64,000 bases of DNA from Hyphomonadaceae bacterium ML37 (GCA_027627685.1 CP091241.1:248001-312000); one strand, 5' to 3'. Shown: positions 17,800 through 26,046, counted from the first letter of the stretch. Notes: generated by a model from the letters alone, not told the origin. Program-made: numbers and translations.

Positions 17800-18603
17800 C
17801 TATTGCACCATCGGCCCGGCATAGACGCGGGTCGCCACGATATTGATATCGCCGATGCGGGTGCGGGCGCGGAAGCGCACGGGCACCCACGCGCCCTCCA
17901 TCTGCGCCAGCCAGATATTGATTGGCCGGGCAATGTCTTCAGGCGTCGGGCGCTTGCCCTCGTCATAGCCGCTGACGGGTTCCAGATAGGCGCGGCAGCG
18001 CAGCGCCTGGCCGCGATACCCGCTCGAGGCGACCCGCTCCATCGCCCCGGCCTCCAGGCGCAGATCATAGCGCGCCTTGCCGTCAAACACCGGCAGGCGG
18101 CCTTCGCACGGGCGCTCGCCCTGGGGCTGGGACAGCATCAGGTTCAGCATCACCGTCACCGGGTCATACGCGCCCTGGCGTTCGGCATCACTGGCGGGCG
18201 GCTCGCCCATGGAGCCAAACGGCGGGTTCACGTCCGGCACGGCCATGCCGTCGGCGAAATTGATCCCCACCGTGCGATTGGTGCCGCTGGCGTGGTTGAT
18301 GTGTTCGTAGCGCCACGGGCTCAGCGCGCGGCCGTCATCGCCCGTGCGGTAGCCGGTCGTGCTGGCGACGATGTCGGTGTCGTCAAACCAGCGCAACAGT
18401 CCGCCGGCGCGGAAATTGGCCGCGCCGGCATAGGTCTCGTCATGCAGCCAGGCCGAGATCGTGATGTTGGCCACCGGCACCGCCACAAGCACCGATCCGG
18501 AATACTCCACATGGATTTGCTCGGGCAGGGCTGCAGCCCCTGCGGACGCGCTGAACACCGCGGCAGCGGAGGCGAGGGCGGCGAGCATCGGGCGCAGGGT
18601 CAT
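17800..18603 (-). CDS. DUF3108 exported protein
   Basis: A 267-residue protein with a Sec signal peptide (MTLRPMLAALASAAAVFSASAGAAA, likely cleaved after AGA or AAA) and a beta-rich body of DUF3108 type: EYSGSVLVAVPVANITISAWLHD, DVNPPFGSMGEPP and the closing ARTRIGDINIVATRVY. DUF3108 proteins are periplasmic or outer-membrane-facing and often sit by rpmB in alphaproteobacteria, as here. Their function is unknown. The ATG at 18603 is chosen since it begins the signal peptide; an upstream ATG at 18666 would bury it. Confidence 0.85.
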   Translation of the reverse strand: MTLRPMLAALASAAAVFSASAGAAALPEQIHVEYSGSVLVAVPVANITISAWLHDETYAGAANFRAGGLLRWFDDTDIVASTTGYRTGDDGRALSPWRYEHINHASGTNRTVGINFADGMAVPDVNPPFGSMGEPPASDAERQGAYDPVTVMLNLMLSQPQGERPCEGRLPVFDGKARYDLRLEAGAMERVASSGYRGQALRCRAYLEPVSGYDEGKRPTPEDIARPINIWLAQMEGAWVPVRFRARTRIGDINIVATRVYAGPMVQ

Positions 18604-18822
18604 GACAGTCAGCCTTGTCTGGACGAGGGCGGTCAGACCGCCTGTGATATATGAAACCGGCGCCAATATGGCTGCAAGATGAATGCCGCCGGAGCACGCC
18701 TGCGCCTTGACGCCGCGGCTGGCGTCGGTTAGATCGCCCGCTCTTGCGCCGCAAGACGCCTCTTTTCAAACGGGGCCTGCGGCGGCGCGTCCGGATTAAT
18801 CTGTCAGCTCAAGGTGGAAGCC

Positions 18823-19113
18823 ATGTCGCGCCGCTGCGAACTTACGGGCACGGGCCCGATGTCGGGCAATAACGTGTCCCACGCGAACAACAAGACCCGG
18901 CGCCGCTTTCTGCCCAATCTGGTGCAGGTGACGCTGGCCTCGGAATCCCTCGGCCGTTCCTTCCGTCTGCGCGTCGCCGCCAAGGCCCTGCGCAGCGTGG
19001 ATCATGCCGGCGGGTTTGACGCTTTCCTGCTGAAGGCCCGCGATGCGGACCTGTCGGCCGGCGCGCAGAAGATCAAGCGCGAACTGAAAAAGACCCAGAC
19101 CGCCGCGGCCTGA
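18823..19113 (+). CDS. rpmB: 50S ribosomal protein L28
   Basis: A 96-residue bL28. The N-terminus [24 protein letters not shown] and the [19 protein letters not shown] block are the alphaproteobacterial L28 form, including the C-terminal extension [18 protein letters not shown]. It is a component of the large subunit. The ATG at 18823 follows AAGGTGGAA; a GTG at 18814 is inside that ribosome site. It is monocistronic, divergent from DUF3108 and closed by a strong terminator. Confidence 0.97.
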   Translation: MSRRCELTGTGPMSGNNVSHANNKTRRRFLPNLVQVTLASESLGRSFRLRVAAKALRSVDHAGGFDAFLLKARDADLSAGAQKIKRELKKTQTAAA

Positions 19114-19135
19114 TTTTTTCAGCGTCTGAAATCTG

Positions 19136-19166
19136 AAACGCCCGCCGGTCTCCGGCGGGCGTTTTC
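19136..19166 (+). terminator. Rho-independent terminator of rpmB
   Basis: ACGCCCGCCGG and CCGGCGGGCGT pair as a perfect GC-rich stem closed by a short TCT loop, followed by TTTTC, 23 bp after the rpmB stop. Confidence 0.88.
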
Positions 19167-19184
19167 GCGTTGACGCATGCCCAA

Positions 19185-19219
19185 AGAAAATGCCGCCCTG
19201 CGAGGGGTGCAGGGCGGCA
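19185..19219 (-). terminator. Rho-independent terminator of the diiron oxygenase-like gene
   Basis: On the minus strand GCCGCCCTG pairs with CAGGGCGGC (19192-19218), followed by ATTTTCTTT. It lies about 50 bp after the stop of the gene at 19268. Confidence 0.8.
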
Positions 19220-19267
19220 GGGTGTTTCCCGCCGGCCGCGAGGGAAGGCGGCGCGGGAAAAGCTCTC

Positions 19268-20380
19268 CTATTCGGCGTGACCGGCCGCGCCGTGGGCAGC
19301 CACCGCCTCGATATACTCGCGGCGCGCCTTGCCTGGATCGAGGCTCTCTTCCAGCTCGCGCGCCACGCGCTCGTCATCGTCCTGCAACGCCTGCGGGTCG
19401 AGATCGGCGTAGTGCATCACGCCCATATCGGTATAGGCCTTCTGGATGCGCGGCCCCCACAGGCCGATATCCTTCACAATCGGCACGATGCGCTGGAACA
19501 GCATGGTTCGGTAGAGCTTCACGATCTCGGAGTTTTCCACGAACGCCTTGCATTCGTCCTCGGGCAGGCCGAGCACGGCATAGAGCTCGCGGCTCTGGGT
19601 CATGCGGTCGCGCATCAGATAGCAGGCCTCCACCAGAAACTCCTCGCGCTCGTCGCGCTCGGCCTGGGTGAGCTGGGGATAATAATCGCGCAAGGAAATC
19701 CGCCCGAACGCCACATGGCGTGCCTCGTCTTCCATGACATAGGCGTTGACCATGCGCGCCAGCGGGTTCTGCGCCAGATCCCGGATCGTGCCGAAGGCGG
19801 CCAGCGCCAGCCCCTCGATCACCACCTGCATGGCCAGATACGTCACGTCCCAGCGGCTGTCTGACAGCGCCTGGTTGACCAGCACCATCAAAGGATCGGT
19901 CATGGGATAGGCGACGCCGAACTTGCCCACGAGCTTGCGGTAGGCCTCCACATGGCGCGCCTCGTCCATTACCTGGGTGGCGGCGTAGAATTTGGCGTCG
20001 AGATCGGGCACCGCCTGCACGATTTTGGCGGCGGCCAGCAGCGCGGCCTGCTCGCCCTGCAGGAATTGCGACACGTTCCAGGACTGGGTGTGGCGGCGCA
20101 GCTCGATCTTTTCCTTCGCCGTCATGCGGTTCCAGACATCCGAGCCGTAAATGGCGACGGCCTCATCGGGCATCTGCATGGGGTTTTCAGGATCGAGCTC
20201 GAGCGTCCAGTCGATGCGGTTGACCGCATCCCACTGCATGTCCTTGCCCTTCTGGTACAGGTGCATGAGCGTGGTGCGCCCCTCATCGAAGCGCCAGTCG
20301 AACACGGCTTCGAATTCGTTGGGCACATGCCAGTGCGCATCAATGCCAGGCATGGGGTAGAGGTCTCGCAGCGCAGTCAT
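19268..20380 (-). CDS. Ferritin-like diiron protein (AurF/RNR-like oxygenase fold)
   Basis: A 370-residue four-helix-bundle protein with a complete carboxylate-diiron ligand set: Glu110 (in FLQGEQAAL), Glu140 and His143 (DEARHVEAY), Glu189 (VVIEGLAL), and Glu219 and His222 (EDEARHVAFG). This is the E, ExxH, E, ExxH arrangement of ribonucleotide-reductase-like and AurF-type oxygenases. No signal peptide or TM segment is seen. The ATG at 20380 (MTALRDLYPMPG) is chosen over 20446, which adds an Arg-rich leader. The next genes on the strand are a fatty acid hydroxylase and a PIG-L deacetylase, so lipid or small-molecule oxidation is a reasonable guess (inference). The substrate is unknown. Confidence 0.85.
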   Translation of the reverse strand: MTALRDLYPMPGIDAHWHVPNEFEAVFDWRFDEGRTTLMHLYQKGKDMQWDAVNRIDWTLELDPENPMQMPDEAVAIYGSDVWNRMTAKEKIELRRHTQSWNVSQFLQGEQAALLAAAKIVQAVPDLDAKFYAATQVMDEARHVEAYRKLVGKFGVAYPMTDPLMVLVNQALSDSRWDVTYLAMQVVIEGLALAAFGTIRDLAQNPLARMVNAYVMEDEARHVAFGRISLRDYYPQLTQAERDEREEFLVEACYLMRDRMTQSRELYAVLGLPEDECKAFVENSEIVKLYRTMLFQRIVPIVKDIGLWGPRIQKAYTDMGVMHYADLDPQALQDDDERVARELEESLDPGKARREYIEAVAAHGAAGHAE

Positions 20381-20536
20381 GGGCGTCCTCCCGAGGATCA
20401 GCCGGGCCGTCCGCCGCGCCGGGAATGGCCAGGCGGTCCGGCCCAATTGGCGAACGCTCCCTGTCTGACGCAGGTGTGAACAGCGTTCACTTTATGGACA
20501 CCATGAGGCAGGAGGCCGCGCCTGTCCAGCGCAGAG

Positions 20537-21490
20537 TTACTCCGCCGCCCGGATCTGCACGGGCGGCTCGATCCCGGTCTGGGCCTCGTCCGCCGCGCGT
20601 CTTTGCTCCATCCAGCGCTTCTTGAGCGTCTTGGAGCAGTCGCGGCTGCCGTCGGGCGACCAGCCAGGCGGTCCGAGCCAATAGCCCAGCACTTCGCGGA
20701 TGGAGCGCGCCGAGCGCACATCCTTCACGATGCCGACCCATTCATGCAGACAGATTTTCAGCGGGTTGTGCGTGCCCAGCTGGCGCACAATGCCATAGCG
20801 GCAGGGCTCGTCGTCGCGTTCAGGCTCGAACGAGCCGAACATCTTGTCCCAGATGATGAACACGCCGGCGAAATTGCGGTCGAGATAGCGCGGATTGATT
20901 GCGTGATGGACGCGGTGGTGGGACGGCGTGTTGAACACCGCCTCGATGGGCGCGGGCAGGCGGCGCACCGTCTCGGTGTGGATCCAGAACTGGTAGACCA
21001 GATTGAGCGCGCCCACGAAGGCCACCATGGCCACCGGAAAGCCGATCAGCACCAGCCAGGACCCGAACAGGATGAATTTCAGCGTCAGCGGGCTCAGCCA
21101 GGGCTGACGCAGCGCCGTGGTCAGATTGTAGTGCTGGCTGGAATGGTGAACCACATGGTCGGCCCACCACCAGCGCACGGTATGCGCGAAGCGATGGGCC
21201 CAGTAATAGACGAAATCGTCCAGCACGAAGCACACGGCGAACGCCCACCACGCCCAGCCGATGTCGAAAAGCGCGTATTGCTCGATAAACACAAACCAGG
21301 TCAGCGCCACGCCGCCCAGAATGATCCCGGACACGGTATTGCCCAGGCCCATGACCAGGCTGGCGGCGCTGTCGCGCGGCTCGAACTTCGCCCGCCCCGT
21401 CACGCGTGCATAGATCATCTCGGCCACGATCAGCGCCACGAAGGCCGGGATCGCAAACAGGATCGGATCAGGCAGCTCAGGTGCATCCAT
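20537..21490 (-). CDS. Sterol desaturase/fatty acid hydroxylase family protein
   Basis: A 317-residue membrane protein with the three His boxes of the family: HRFAH, HVVHHSSQH and SHHRVHH, which bind a non-heme diiron centre facing the cytoplasm. About five hydrophobic segments surround them. Relatives hydroxylate or desaturate sterols, carotenoids, ether lipids or fatty acids. The start at 21490 (MDAPELPDP) lies 4 bp from the stop of the preceding gene; an in-frame ATG at 21517 is an alternative. It probably forms one transcript with the small membrane protein and the PIG-L gene. The exact substrate cannot be read from the sequence. Confidence 0.88.
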   Translation of the reverse strand: MDAPELPDPILFAIPAFVALIVAEMIYARVTGRAKFEPRDSAASLVMGLGNTVSGIILGGVALTWFVFIEQYALFDIGWAWWAFAVCFVLDDFVYYWAHRFAHTVRWWWADHVVHHSSQHYNLTTALRQPWLSPLTLKFILFGSWLVLIGFPVAMVAFVGALNLVYQFWIHTETVRRLPAPIEAVFNTPSHHRVHHAINPRYLDRNFAGVFIIWDKMFGSFEPERDDEPCRYGIVRQLGTHNPLKICLHEWVGIVKDVRSARSIREVLGYWLGPPGWSPDGSRDCSKTLKKRWMEQRRAADEAQTGIEPPVQIRAAE

Positions 21491-21494
21491 CGCA

Positions 21495-21941
21495 TCAGAT
21501 CTCTTGCGGCTCGCCATGGGCGAACCGGGTTATCCGCCCGGCCCAGAGCCGGGCCGCATCCTCGTCCGCCAGCGTCAGATGGGCGTGCGGCAGCGTAAAG
21601 TCATCCATGATTATCACAAGGCGCGCGCCTTGCGCCTGCGCGCCGCGCACCTCGCCGGGCCTTAGCGCCCGCGACACGATGACATCGCCCCGGCTCAGCG
21701 CCAGCCCCAAACGCGCCCCGTCCGCTTCCATCACCAGGGCTGCGCGCTTGTCAGTGGCGACAACGCCTTCGGTTCCGGCGCGAAAGCCCAGCACGTCGCG
21801 CTCCAGCGCCTCGGCCCCGGTTTGCACGCTGTCAATTGTAGACGGGGCCCAGCCGCCCAGCACGGCGTTGAGCCCGATAATCAGCCCGACGGCGAGGGCC
21901 GAGCCTACCAGCACGCCGGCAAGGGTCACCAGATCACTCAT
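21495..21941 (-). CDS. Unknown membrane-anchored protein
   Basis: A 148-residue protein that I do not recognise. One hydrophobic N-terminal helix (MSDLVTLAGVLVGSALAVGLIIG) is followed by a soluble beta-rich domain (EALERDVLGFRAGTEGVVATDKRAALVMEADG, split here by position about 52-83) that resembles small nucleotide- or lipid-facing domains only loosely. A GTG at 21965 overlaps the PIG-L stop (GTGA) and could be the true start, adding eight residues. It sits between a PIG-L deacetylase and a fatty acid hydroxylase in a tight same-strand unit, so a role in the same envelope pathway is the best guess. Confidence 0.7.
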   Translation of the reverse strand: MSDLVTLAGVLVGSALAVGLIIGLNAVLGGWAPSTIDSVQTGAEALERDVLGFRAGTEGVVATDKRAALVMEADGARLGLALSRGDVIVSRALRPGEVRGAQAQGARLVIIMDDFTLPHAHLTLADEDAARLWAGRITRFAHGEPQEI

Positions 21942-21961
21942 GGCGCGTGATTGAACGGTGT

Positions 21962-22807
21962 TCACTCATGCTGCGCAAGTCCCGTTTGCCCGCCCGCCGG
22001 CGCCGGCGCGATGGCGTAGTATTCCTGCGTCCAGAGCCGGTGCAGTACGCCGGGCGGTAGGCCATAGGCTGCCTGCAGATAGCGCGACTGGCTGTGATGG
22101 GTGCGCCAGGCGCGGATTTTCGGCCCCGCCGGGGCGGGCACGGCGAAATCCGGTTCCGGCTGCAGCGCCGCCACATGCTGGCCGCGCGCGCCGCCAAACC
22201 GGCGCAGGGCCGGGCGCGGGGCGAGCACCTGCACCAACACCGGCGCGTCGTCGCCCTGCGCGGCCACGGCCGCCTGCGCCGCTGCGCCGATCACCATGTG
22301 ATCGGGATGCAGCGACACGCCGCTGTCTGGATGGAAGCTGACCACCGCTGAAGGGCGTGTGCGCGCGATGGTGTCGGTCACCAGCGCCGTCAGGTCCACC
22401 AGCGGGCGGTATTCCAGCTGGCCATCACCCAGATCAAGCACAGCATGACTGGCCACGCCCAGCGCAAAGCCGTGCTTGCGCGCCTCCGCCTCGCGCACCA
22501 CGCCCAGATGCGCCTGATCGACCACGGGCGGATACTGGGTCCCCGCCTCGCCGCGCGTGGCGGTGAACAAATGGACGGGCGCGCCCTCGGCCACGATGCG
22601 CGCCATCAGGGCGTTGGCGGTGATCTCGTCATCGGGATGAGCGAACACGAACAATACGCCCGCCTCGCCAAATTGATCCGTCACCGAGCCAAGGCGCGCC
22701 ACGCCGGGCTCATTGAACAATGTCCGGCCCAGCATCAGCGCGCCGAAGGCCAGAGCGACCAGCACGGCCAAGGCGGCGCCCGCCAGCATCAATAACCTTG
22801 CGCGCAT
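21962..22807 (-). CDS. PIG-L family deacetylase, membrane-anchored
   Basis: A 281-residue protein with an N-terminal signal anchor (residues 4-30) and a PIG-L/LmbE domain: the zinc motif AHPDDE at 56-61 and HPDH downstream (SGVSLHPDHMV). PIG-L enzymes remove N-acetyl groups from GlcNAc-bearing lipids or related sugars. Orientation of the anchor would place the enzyme outside the cytoplasm (inference). It is the first gene of the minus-strand unit that includes the unknown membrane protein and the sterol desaturase homologue; its TGA overlaps a GTG of the next gene. Confidence 0.88.
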   Translation of the reverse strand: MRARLLMLAGAALAVLVALAFGALMLGRTLFNEPGVARLGSVTDQFGEAGVLFVFAHPDDEITANALMARIVAEGAPVHLFTATRGEAGTQYPPVVDQAHLGVVREAEARKHGFALGVASHAVLDLGDGQLEYRPLVDLTALVTDTIARTRPSAVVSFHPDSGVSLHPDHMVIGAAAQAAVAAQGDDAPVLVQVLAPRPALRRFGGARGQHVAALQPEPDFAVPAPAGPKIRAWRTHHSQSRYLQAAYGLPPGVLHRLWTQEYYAIAPAPAGGQTGLAQHE

Positions 22808-22936
22808 CGCCGGATCCCCTGGCCCCCTTGTCAGCGCCGCCAGACTGCCCTGTCATGACCGCGTCAACAAGCCGGTCCAGTCTTCCGGCTATCATGCGGG
22901 GACGCGTCCCCGAAACGCAGCCGAGGGGAGCTTGCC

Positions 22937-23812
22937 ATGCGCTTTTTTCTGATCGTGATCGCCTTGATCGCACTGGCCTGGACGGGCGCCGCGCTGTGGC
23001 CGGCCCCTGCGCCGGTGAGCCATGCCTGGCTGGAGGCGCGCGTGGAGACCCGCGCCGAGCGCGTCGCCCATGGCGCCGGGCTCGGGCGCGCGCCGGCCAA
23101 CACCCTCGAAGCCCTGGCCCAGGCGGTCGCCGATGGCGCCGATGTGCTGGAGGTCGATGCCCAGATGACCGCTGACGGCGTGCTGGTGCTGATCCATGAC
23201 GATACGGTGGACCGCACGACTAACGGCTCGGGCCGGGTGGATGGGATGACCCTCGAGGGTATTACGGGCCTCGACGCGGCCTTCGGCTATGACGGCGACG
23301 CGCCGGACCGGTTCGCGGGACAGGGCGTGCGCGTCCCCACCCTTGCCGAGGCGCTGGCCGCCCACCCGGACATGCGCTGGATCGTGGAGATCAAACCGGA
23401 CACAGAGGCCGCCGCGCTGGCCATGTGCGAAACGATCCGCGACGCCGGCATGGGCGAGCGCGTCATGGTCGGCTCCTTCCATGACAGCGCCATGAGCCAT
23501 TTTCGCGAAGCCTGCCCTGAGGTCGCCGCCGGCATGGCGTCGAACGAGGCGCTGAGCTTCTACATCGCCGCCCGGCTGGGGCTTGCCAAATTTCACCCGA
23601 CCCGCGCCCACGCCATGCAGATTCCACCGCGCGCCTCGGGCCTGGATGTCGCCCATCCGCGCCTGATCGAGGCGGCCCATGCGCGCGGCCTGGCGGTGCA
23701 GGTGTGGACGATCAATGACCCCGATGACATGGCCGCGCTCATAGAGCTGGGCGTGGACGGAATCATCACCGACCGGATCGATGTGATGGCGGGGGTGCAG
23801 GGCGCGGACTGA
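22937..23812 (+). CDS. Glycerophosphodiester phosphodiesterase-like protein with altered active-site residues
   Basis: A 291-residue exported protein with a signal peptide or anchor (residues 1-22) and a GDPD TIM barrel. Present are the first catalytic His (AHGAGLGR, His45), LEVDAQMTADGVLVLIHD (Glu72, Asp74, His87) and the C-terminal VQVWTINDPDDMAALIELGVDGIITDR. In typical GDPDs the first loop is HRG...PENT; here the Arg is Gly (HGA) and the metal-binding Glu is Ala (PANT, 53-56). It may therefore be weakly active or use a modified metal site. It is transcribed alone, divergent from the PIG-L gene. Confidence 0.85.
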   Translation: MRFFLIVIALIALAWTGAALWPAPAPVSHAWLEARVETRAERVAHGAGLGRAPANTLEALAQAVADGADVLEVDAQMTADGVLVLIHDDTVDRTTNGSGRVDGMTLEGITGLDAAFGYDGDAPDRFAGQGVRVPTLAEALAAHPDMRWIVEIKPDTEAAALAMCETIRDAGMGERVMVGSFHDSAMSHFREACPEVAAGMASNEALSFYIAARLGLAKFHPTRAHAMQIPPRASGLDVAHPRLIEAAHARGLAVQVWTINDPDDMAALIELGVDGIITDRIDVMAGVQGAD

Positions 23813-23837
23813 GCTCGAAACTGGCCCAGAAGGCCCA

Positions 23838-24060
23838 ATATATTGTACAGTATACAGCGGAATTACCGGATCTTGTAGCGTCGGTTCGGCGCCTGAGTTT
23901 TGCCTTGATTCGCCGCAATCAGCGCCCTGTGTACGAACATAAGATATTGAAAAATAAATTATTCGTGCAGTATATGCACCGCGTCATAACTCCGTATACT
24001 GCTAAAAAACTTGACAGCGGCGGGCTCAGGTGACACTTTGGTGACATCAAAAGCCAGCCC
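23838..24060. promoter_or_regulatory. AT-rich, repeat-rich control region before a small membrane protein gene
   Basis: The stretch is strikingly AT-rich against its surroundings. A CAGTATA motif appears as ACAGTATACAG (23847-23857), GCAGTATAT (23968-23976) and inverted as GTATACTGC (23994-24002). Around the middle copy GTGCA-N5-TGCAC (23965-23979) is a perfect inverted repeat. TTGACA at 24011-24016 is a -35-like box, and GGTGACA is repeated at 24029-24035 and 24040-24046, 11 bp apart. It reads as a regulated promoter for the gene at 24073; the regulator is unknown. Confidence 0.5.
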
Positions 24061-24072
24061 ATGGAGGGTGAT

Positions 24073-24285
24073 ATGCCACGACTGACTGCAATCCTTCTGA
24101 TCGGCGCCTGGCTCGCATTCGCGGCGCTCGCCACCCGCTTCCTGACCCCTGAGGTCACGGGCGTGCTGGCGCTGGCGGGCATGGCGGCCACGGTCGCGGT
24201 TCTGGCCCTGTCGGGCCATGTCTCGCGTCCCGACCCGCTCTCGCTCAGCCTCACGGGCCGCCGCCCGTATTGGGAAATGCGCTGA
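24073..24285 (+). CDS. Small two-helix membrane protein
   Basis: A 70-residue protein with two predicted membrane helices (about residues 5-22 and 28-47, separated by RFLTPEVTG) and a polar C-terminal tail SRPDPLSLSLTGRRPYWEMR. I do not recognise a family. GGAGGG (24063-24068) gives the ATG at 24073 a proper ribosome site; an ATG at 24061 overlaps that site. It is the only gene behind the repeat-rich promoter and ends at a strong bidirectional terminator, so it is an independent, probably regulated transcript. Confidence 0.7.
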   Translation: MPRLTAILLIGAWLAFAALATRFLTPEVTGVLALAGMAATVAVLALSGHVSRPDPLSLSLTGRRPYWEMR

Positions 24286-24307
24286 ATCCAGCCCGATCTG
24301 ATCAATG

Positions 24308-24340
24308 AAAACGCCCGGAGCGCATCGCTCCGGGCGTTTT
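24308..24340. terminator. Bidirectional terminator between the small membrane protein and xerC
   Basis: ACGCCCGGAGCG and CGCTCCGGGCGT pair around a short AT loop, flanked by AAAA and TTTT. It serves the + strand small gene and the convergent xerC. Confidence 0.9.
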
Positions 24341-24344
24341 CATG

Positions 24345-25292
24345 TCAGGCGGAGCGCTTGCGCGCCCGCGGATGGGTGGCGGCGTGCAGGCGCGCCAGCG
24401 CGCCTGAATCCACATCGGCATAAATCTGTGTCGTGGACAGCGAGGCATGGCCCAGCAGGTCCTGGATCGCCCGCAAATCGCCGCCATGGGCCAATAAGTG
24501 CGTGGCGAACGCGTGGCGCAGGGCGTGGGGCGTCGCGCTGGACGGCAGGCCCAGGCGCGCGCGCAGCATCTCCATGGCCGCCTGCACCGCGCGCGGCCCC
24601 AGCGGCCCGCCGCGCACGGCCCGGAACAGCGCCGCCTTGCGTTCGATGGCGTGGGGGCACAGCGCCACATAGGCCGTGACTGCCTCGCGCACCTGGGGCA
24701 GGACCGGCACAATGCGCGTGCGCCCGCCCTTGCCGGTGACGCGCAAGGTTTGCGGTAAGGGGTGATCGGCGCCGGTCAAAGCAAGCGCCTCGGATATCCG
24801 CAAACCGCAGCCGTAGAGGATGGACAGGATGGCGGTGTCGCGCGCCGCGATCCAGGCTGGCGCGCCGGTTTCACCCGGCGCATCAATGAGGGCGCGCGCC
24901 GCTGTCTCGCTCACCGGGCGCGGCATGCGCCGGGGCGCCTTGGGCGCTTCGACCAGGGTGAGGGCCGGATTGTCCAGCCCCCAGCGCCGGCGTGCGTATT
25001 GGAAAAAGCTGCGCGCCGCCGACAGGCCGCGCTGCAGCGTGCGCGATCCGCAGCCCTCGCGCCGCCGCCCCGCCAGCCAGGCGCGCCAGTCGGCGGCCTC
25101 CAGCCGGGACAGGGCGTCCAGCGTGACCGGACCGCCCAGATGCCCGCTTAAAAACTCGAACAGGCCGCTGACATCGCGGGCATAGGCTTCGAGCGTGCGC
25201 GCCGCCAGCCGGCGCTCGCCGGACAGATGATCGAGCCAGGCGGTGATCGCCGCCGGCGCAGGCAGTTCGGGATGGGTCAGCCCGCCAGCCAT
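24345..25292 (-). CDS. xerC: Tyrosine recombinase XerC
   Basis: A 315-residue tyrosine recombinase that, with XerD, resolves chromosome dimers at dif during division, activated by FtsK (which is also in this window). Catalytic residues are all present: Arg165 (CGLRISEAL), Lys188 (TGKGGRTR), His256 and Arg259 (HALRHAFATH), His282 (LGHASLSTTQ) and Tyr291. The N-terminal SAM-like domain spans about 12-105. The start MAGGLTHPEL at 25292 is chosen; longer reading is Ala/Arg-rich. It overlaps the 3' end of the DUF484 gene by 16 bp, the standard DUF484-xerC pair. Confidence 0.93.
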   Translation of the reverse strand: MAGGLTHPELPAPAAITAWLDHLSGERRLAARTLEAYARDVSGLFEFLSGHLGGPVTLDALSRLEAADWRAWLAGRRREGCGSRTLQRGLSAARSFFQYARRRWGLDNPALTLVEAPKAPRRMPRPVSETAARALIDAPGETGAPAWIAARDTAILSILYGCGLRISEALALTGADHPLPQTLRVTGKGGRTRIVPVLPQVREAVTAYVALCPHAIERKAALFRAVRGGPLGPRAVQAAMEMLRARLGLPSSATPHALRHAFATHLLAHGGDLRAIQDLLGHASLSTTQIYADVDSGALARLHAATHPRARKRSA

Positions 25293-25972
25293 GGCGATAT
25301 CCGCCGCTCCAGCACACGCGCAAACACATGCAGCAGGTCCGCGCCCTGATCGGGCGTGAAGGCGCGCCCGTCGCGGGCGGCCAGGCACAGCACGGCCGGT
25401 TTGCGCGCCAGCTCCAGCCGCACCAACGCTTCCGAGCGCAGGCCCCTTGCCTGACCGTCATACAGCGCATCGGCAAAGCGGGCGTCCACCGGCCCGAGCT
25501 TTTCCGACTGCGAGCCGAGCAGCGCTTCAACGAGTTCCGGCGAGCATGGCCGGATGGCCTTGGCGCCGGGCAGCGGCGTGCAGCCTTCGATGAAAATCCG
25601 GATCACGTCGACGCTCAGCGCCCCGGCGGCGCGGCCGGCCAGCTTGTGGTCCAGCGCTTCGATGCTCTCAGCCTCCACCACCGCCAGTATCGCCGCATGG
25701 GTCTGGGCCTGGGCGGCGAGATTGGCCTTGGCCAGCGCGATCAGCGCCGCATTGGTGGCGCGCACGCGGGCAAGCTCGGCTTCCAGCTTGCGCCTTGCGT
25801 GGGCGGCGATGTCGATGACGCCGGACTGGGTGATGGCCTCGTTGACCCGGGCGAGCAATTCGGGATCGCGGGTGATCAGTTCGGGATGGGCGCGCAGATA
25901 ATCGCGCAGCGCCGTGGCGTCTGCGAAGCTGGCGCCGGGGGCCGGAACGGGCGGAGGGGTGGAGTCAAACAT
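25277..25972 (-). CDS. DUF484 family protein
   Basis: A 231-residue protein with the DUF484 pattern: an N-terminal DYLRAHPELITRDPELL, a helical coiled part (HARRKLEAELARVRATNAAL) and a GAF-like C-terminal half ending in DLLHVFARVLERRISPWL. Function is unknown; the gene is nearly always directly upstream of xerC, as here with a 16-bp overlap, suggesting a link to recombination or division. Confidence 0.9.
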   Translation of the reverse strand: MFDSTPPPVPAPGASFADATALRDYLRAHPELITRDPELLARVNEAITQSGVIDIAAHARRKLEAELARVRATNAALIALAKANLAAQAQTHAAILAVVEAESIEALDHKLAGRAAGALSVDVIRIFIEGCTPLPGAKAIRPCSPELVEALLGSQSEKLGPVDARFADALYDGQARGLRSEALVRLELARKPAVLCLAARDGRAFTPDQGADLLHVFARVLERRISPWLAG

Positions 25973-26029
25973 GCGGGCGGCCCTCGGTGGCGGCGGTCAG
26001 TCGCGGACTATCAGGGGGCCAGCTTGCAA

Positions 26030-26046
26030 CAGGGTTAATAACCCTG
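26030..26046. repeat. Perfect inverted repeat upstream of DUF484
   Basis: CAGGGTT and AACCCTG flank AAT, 58 bp before the DUF484 start and 53 bp after the stop of the prolyl oligopeptidase gene. No T-tract follows on either strand, so it may be an operator rather than a terminator. Confidence 0.35.

Noticed and set aside
23838-24002. CRISPR-like repeat array
   Set aside because: The CAGTATA copies are short, unevenly spaced and in both orientations; no spacer-repeat periodicity.
24011-24039. Classical sigma-70 promoter with TTGACA
   Set aside because: At 17- or 18-bp spacing the -10 position reads CACTTT or ACTTTG, so the pair is not convincing; only the -35-like box is noted.
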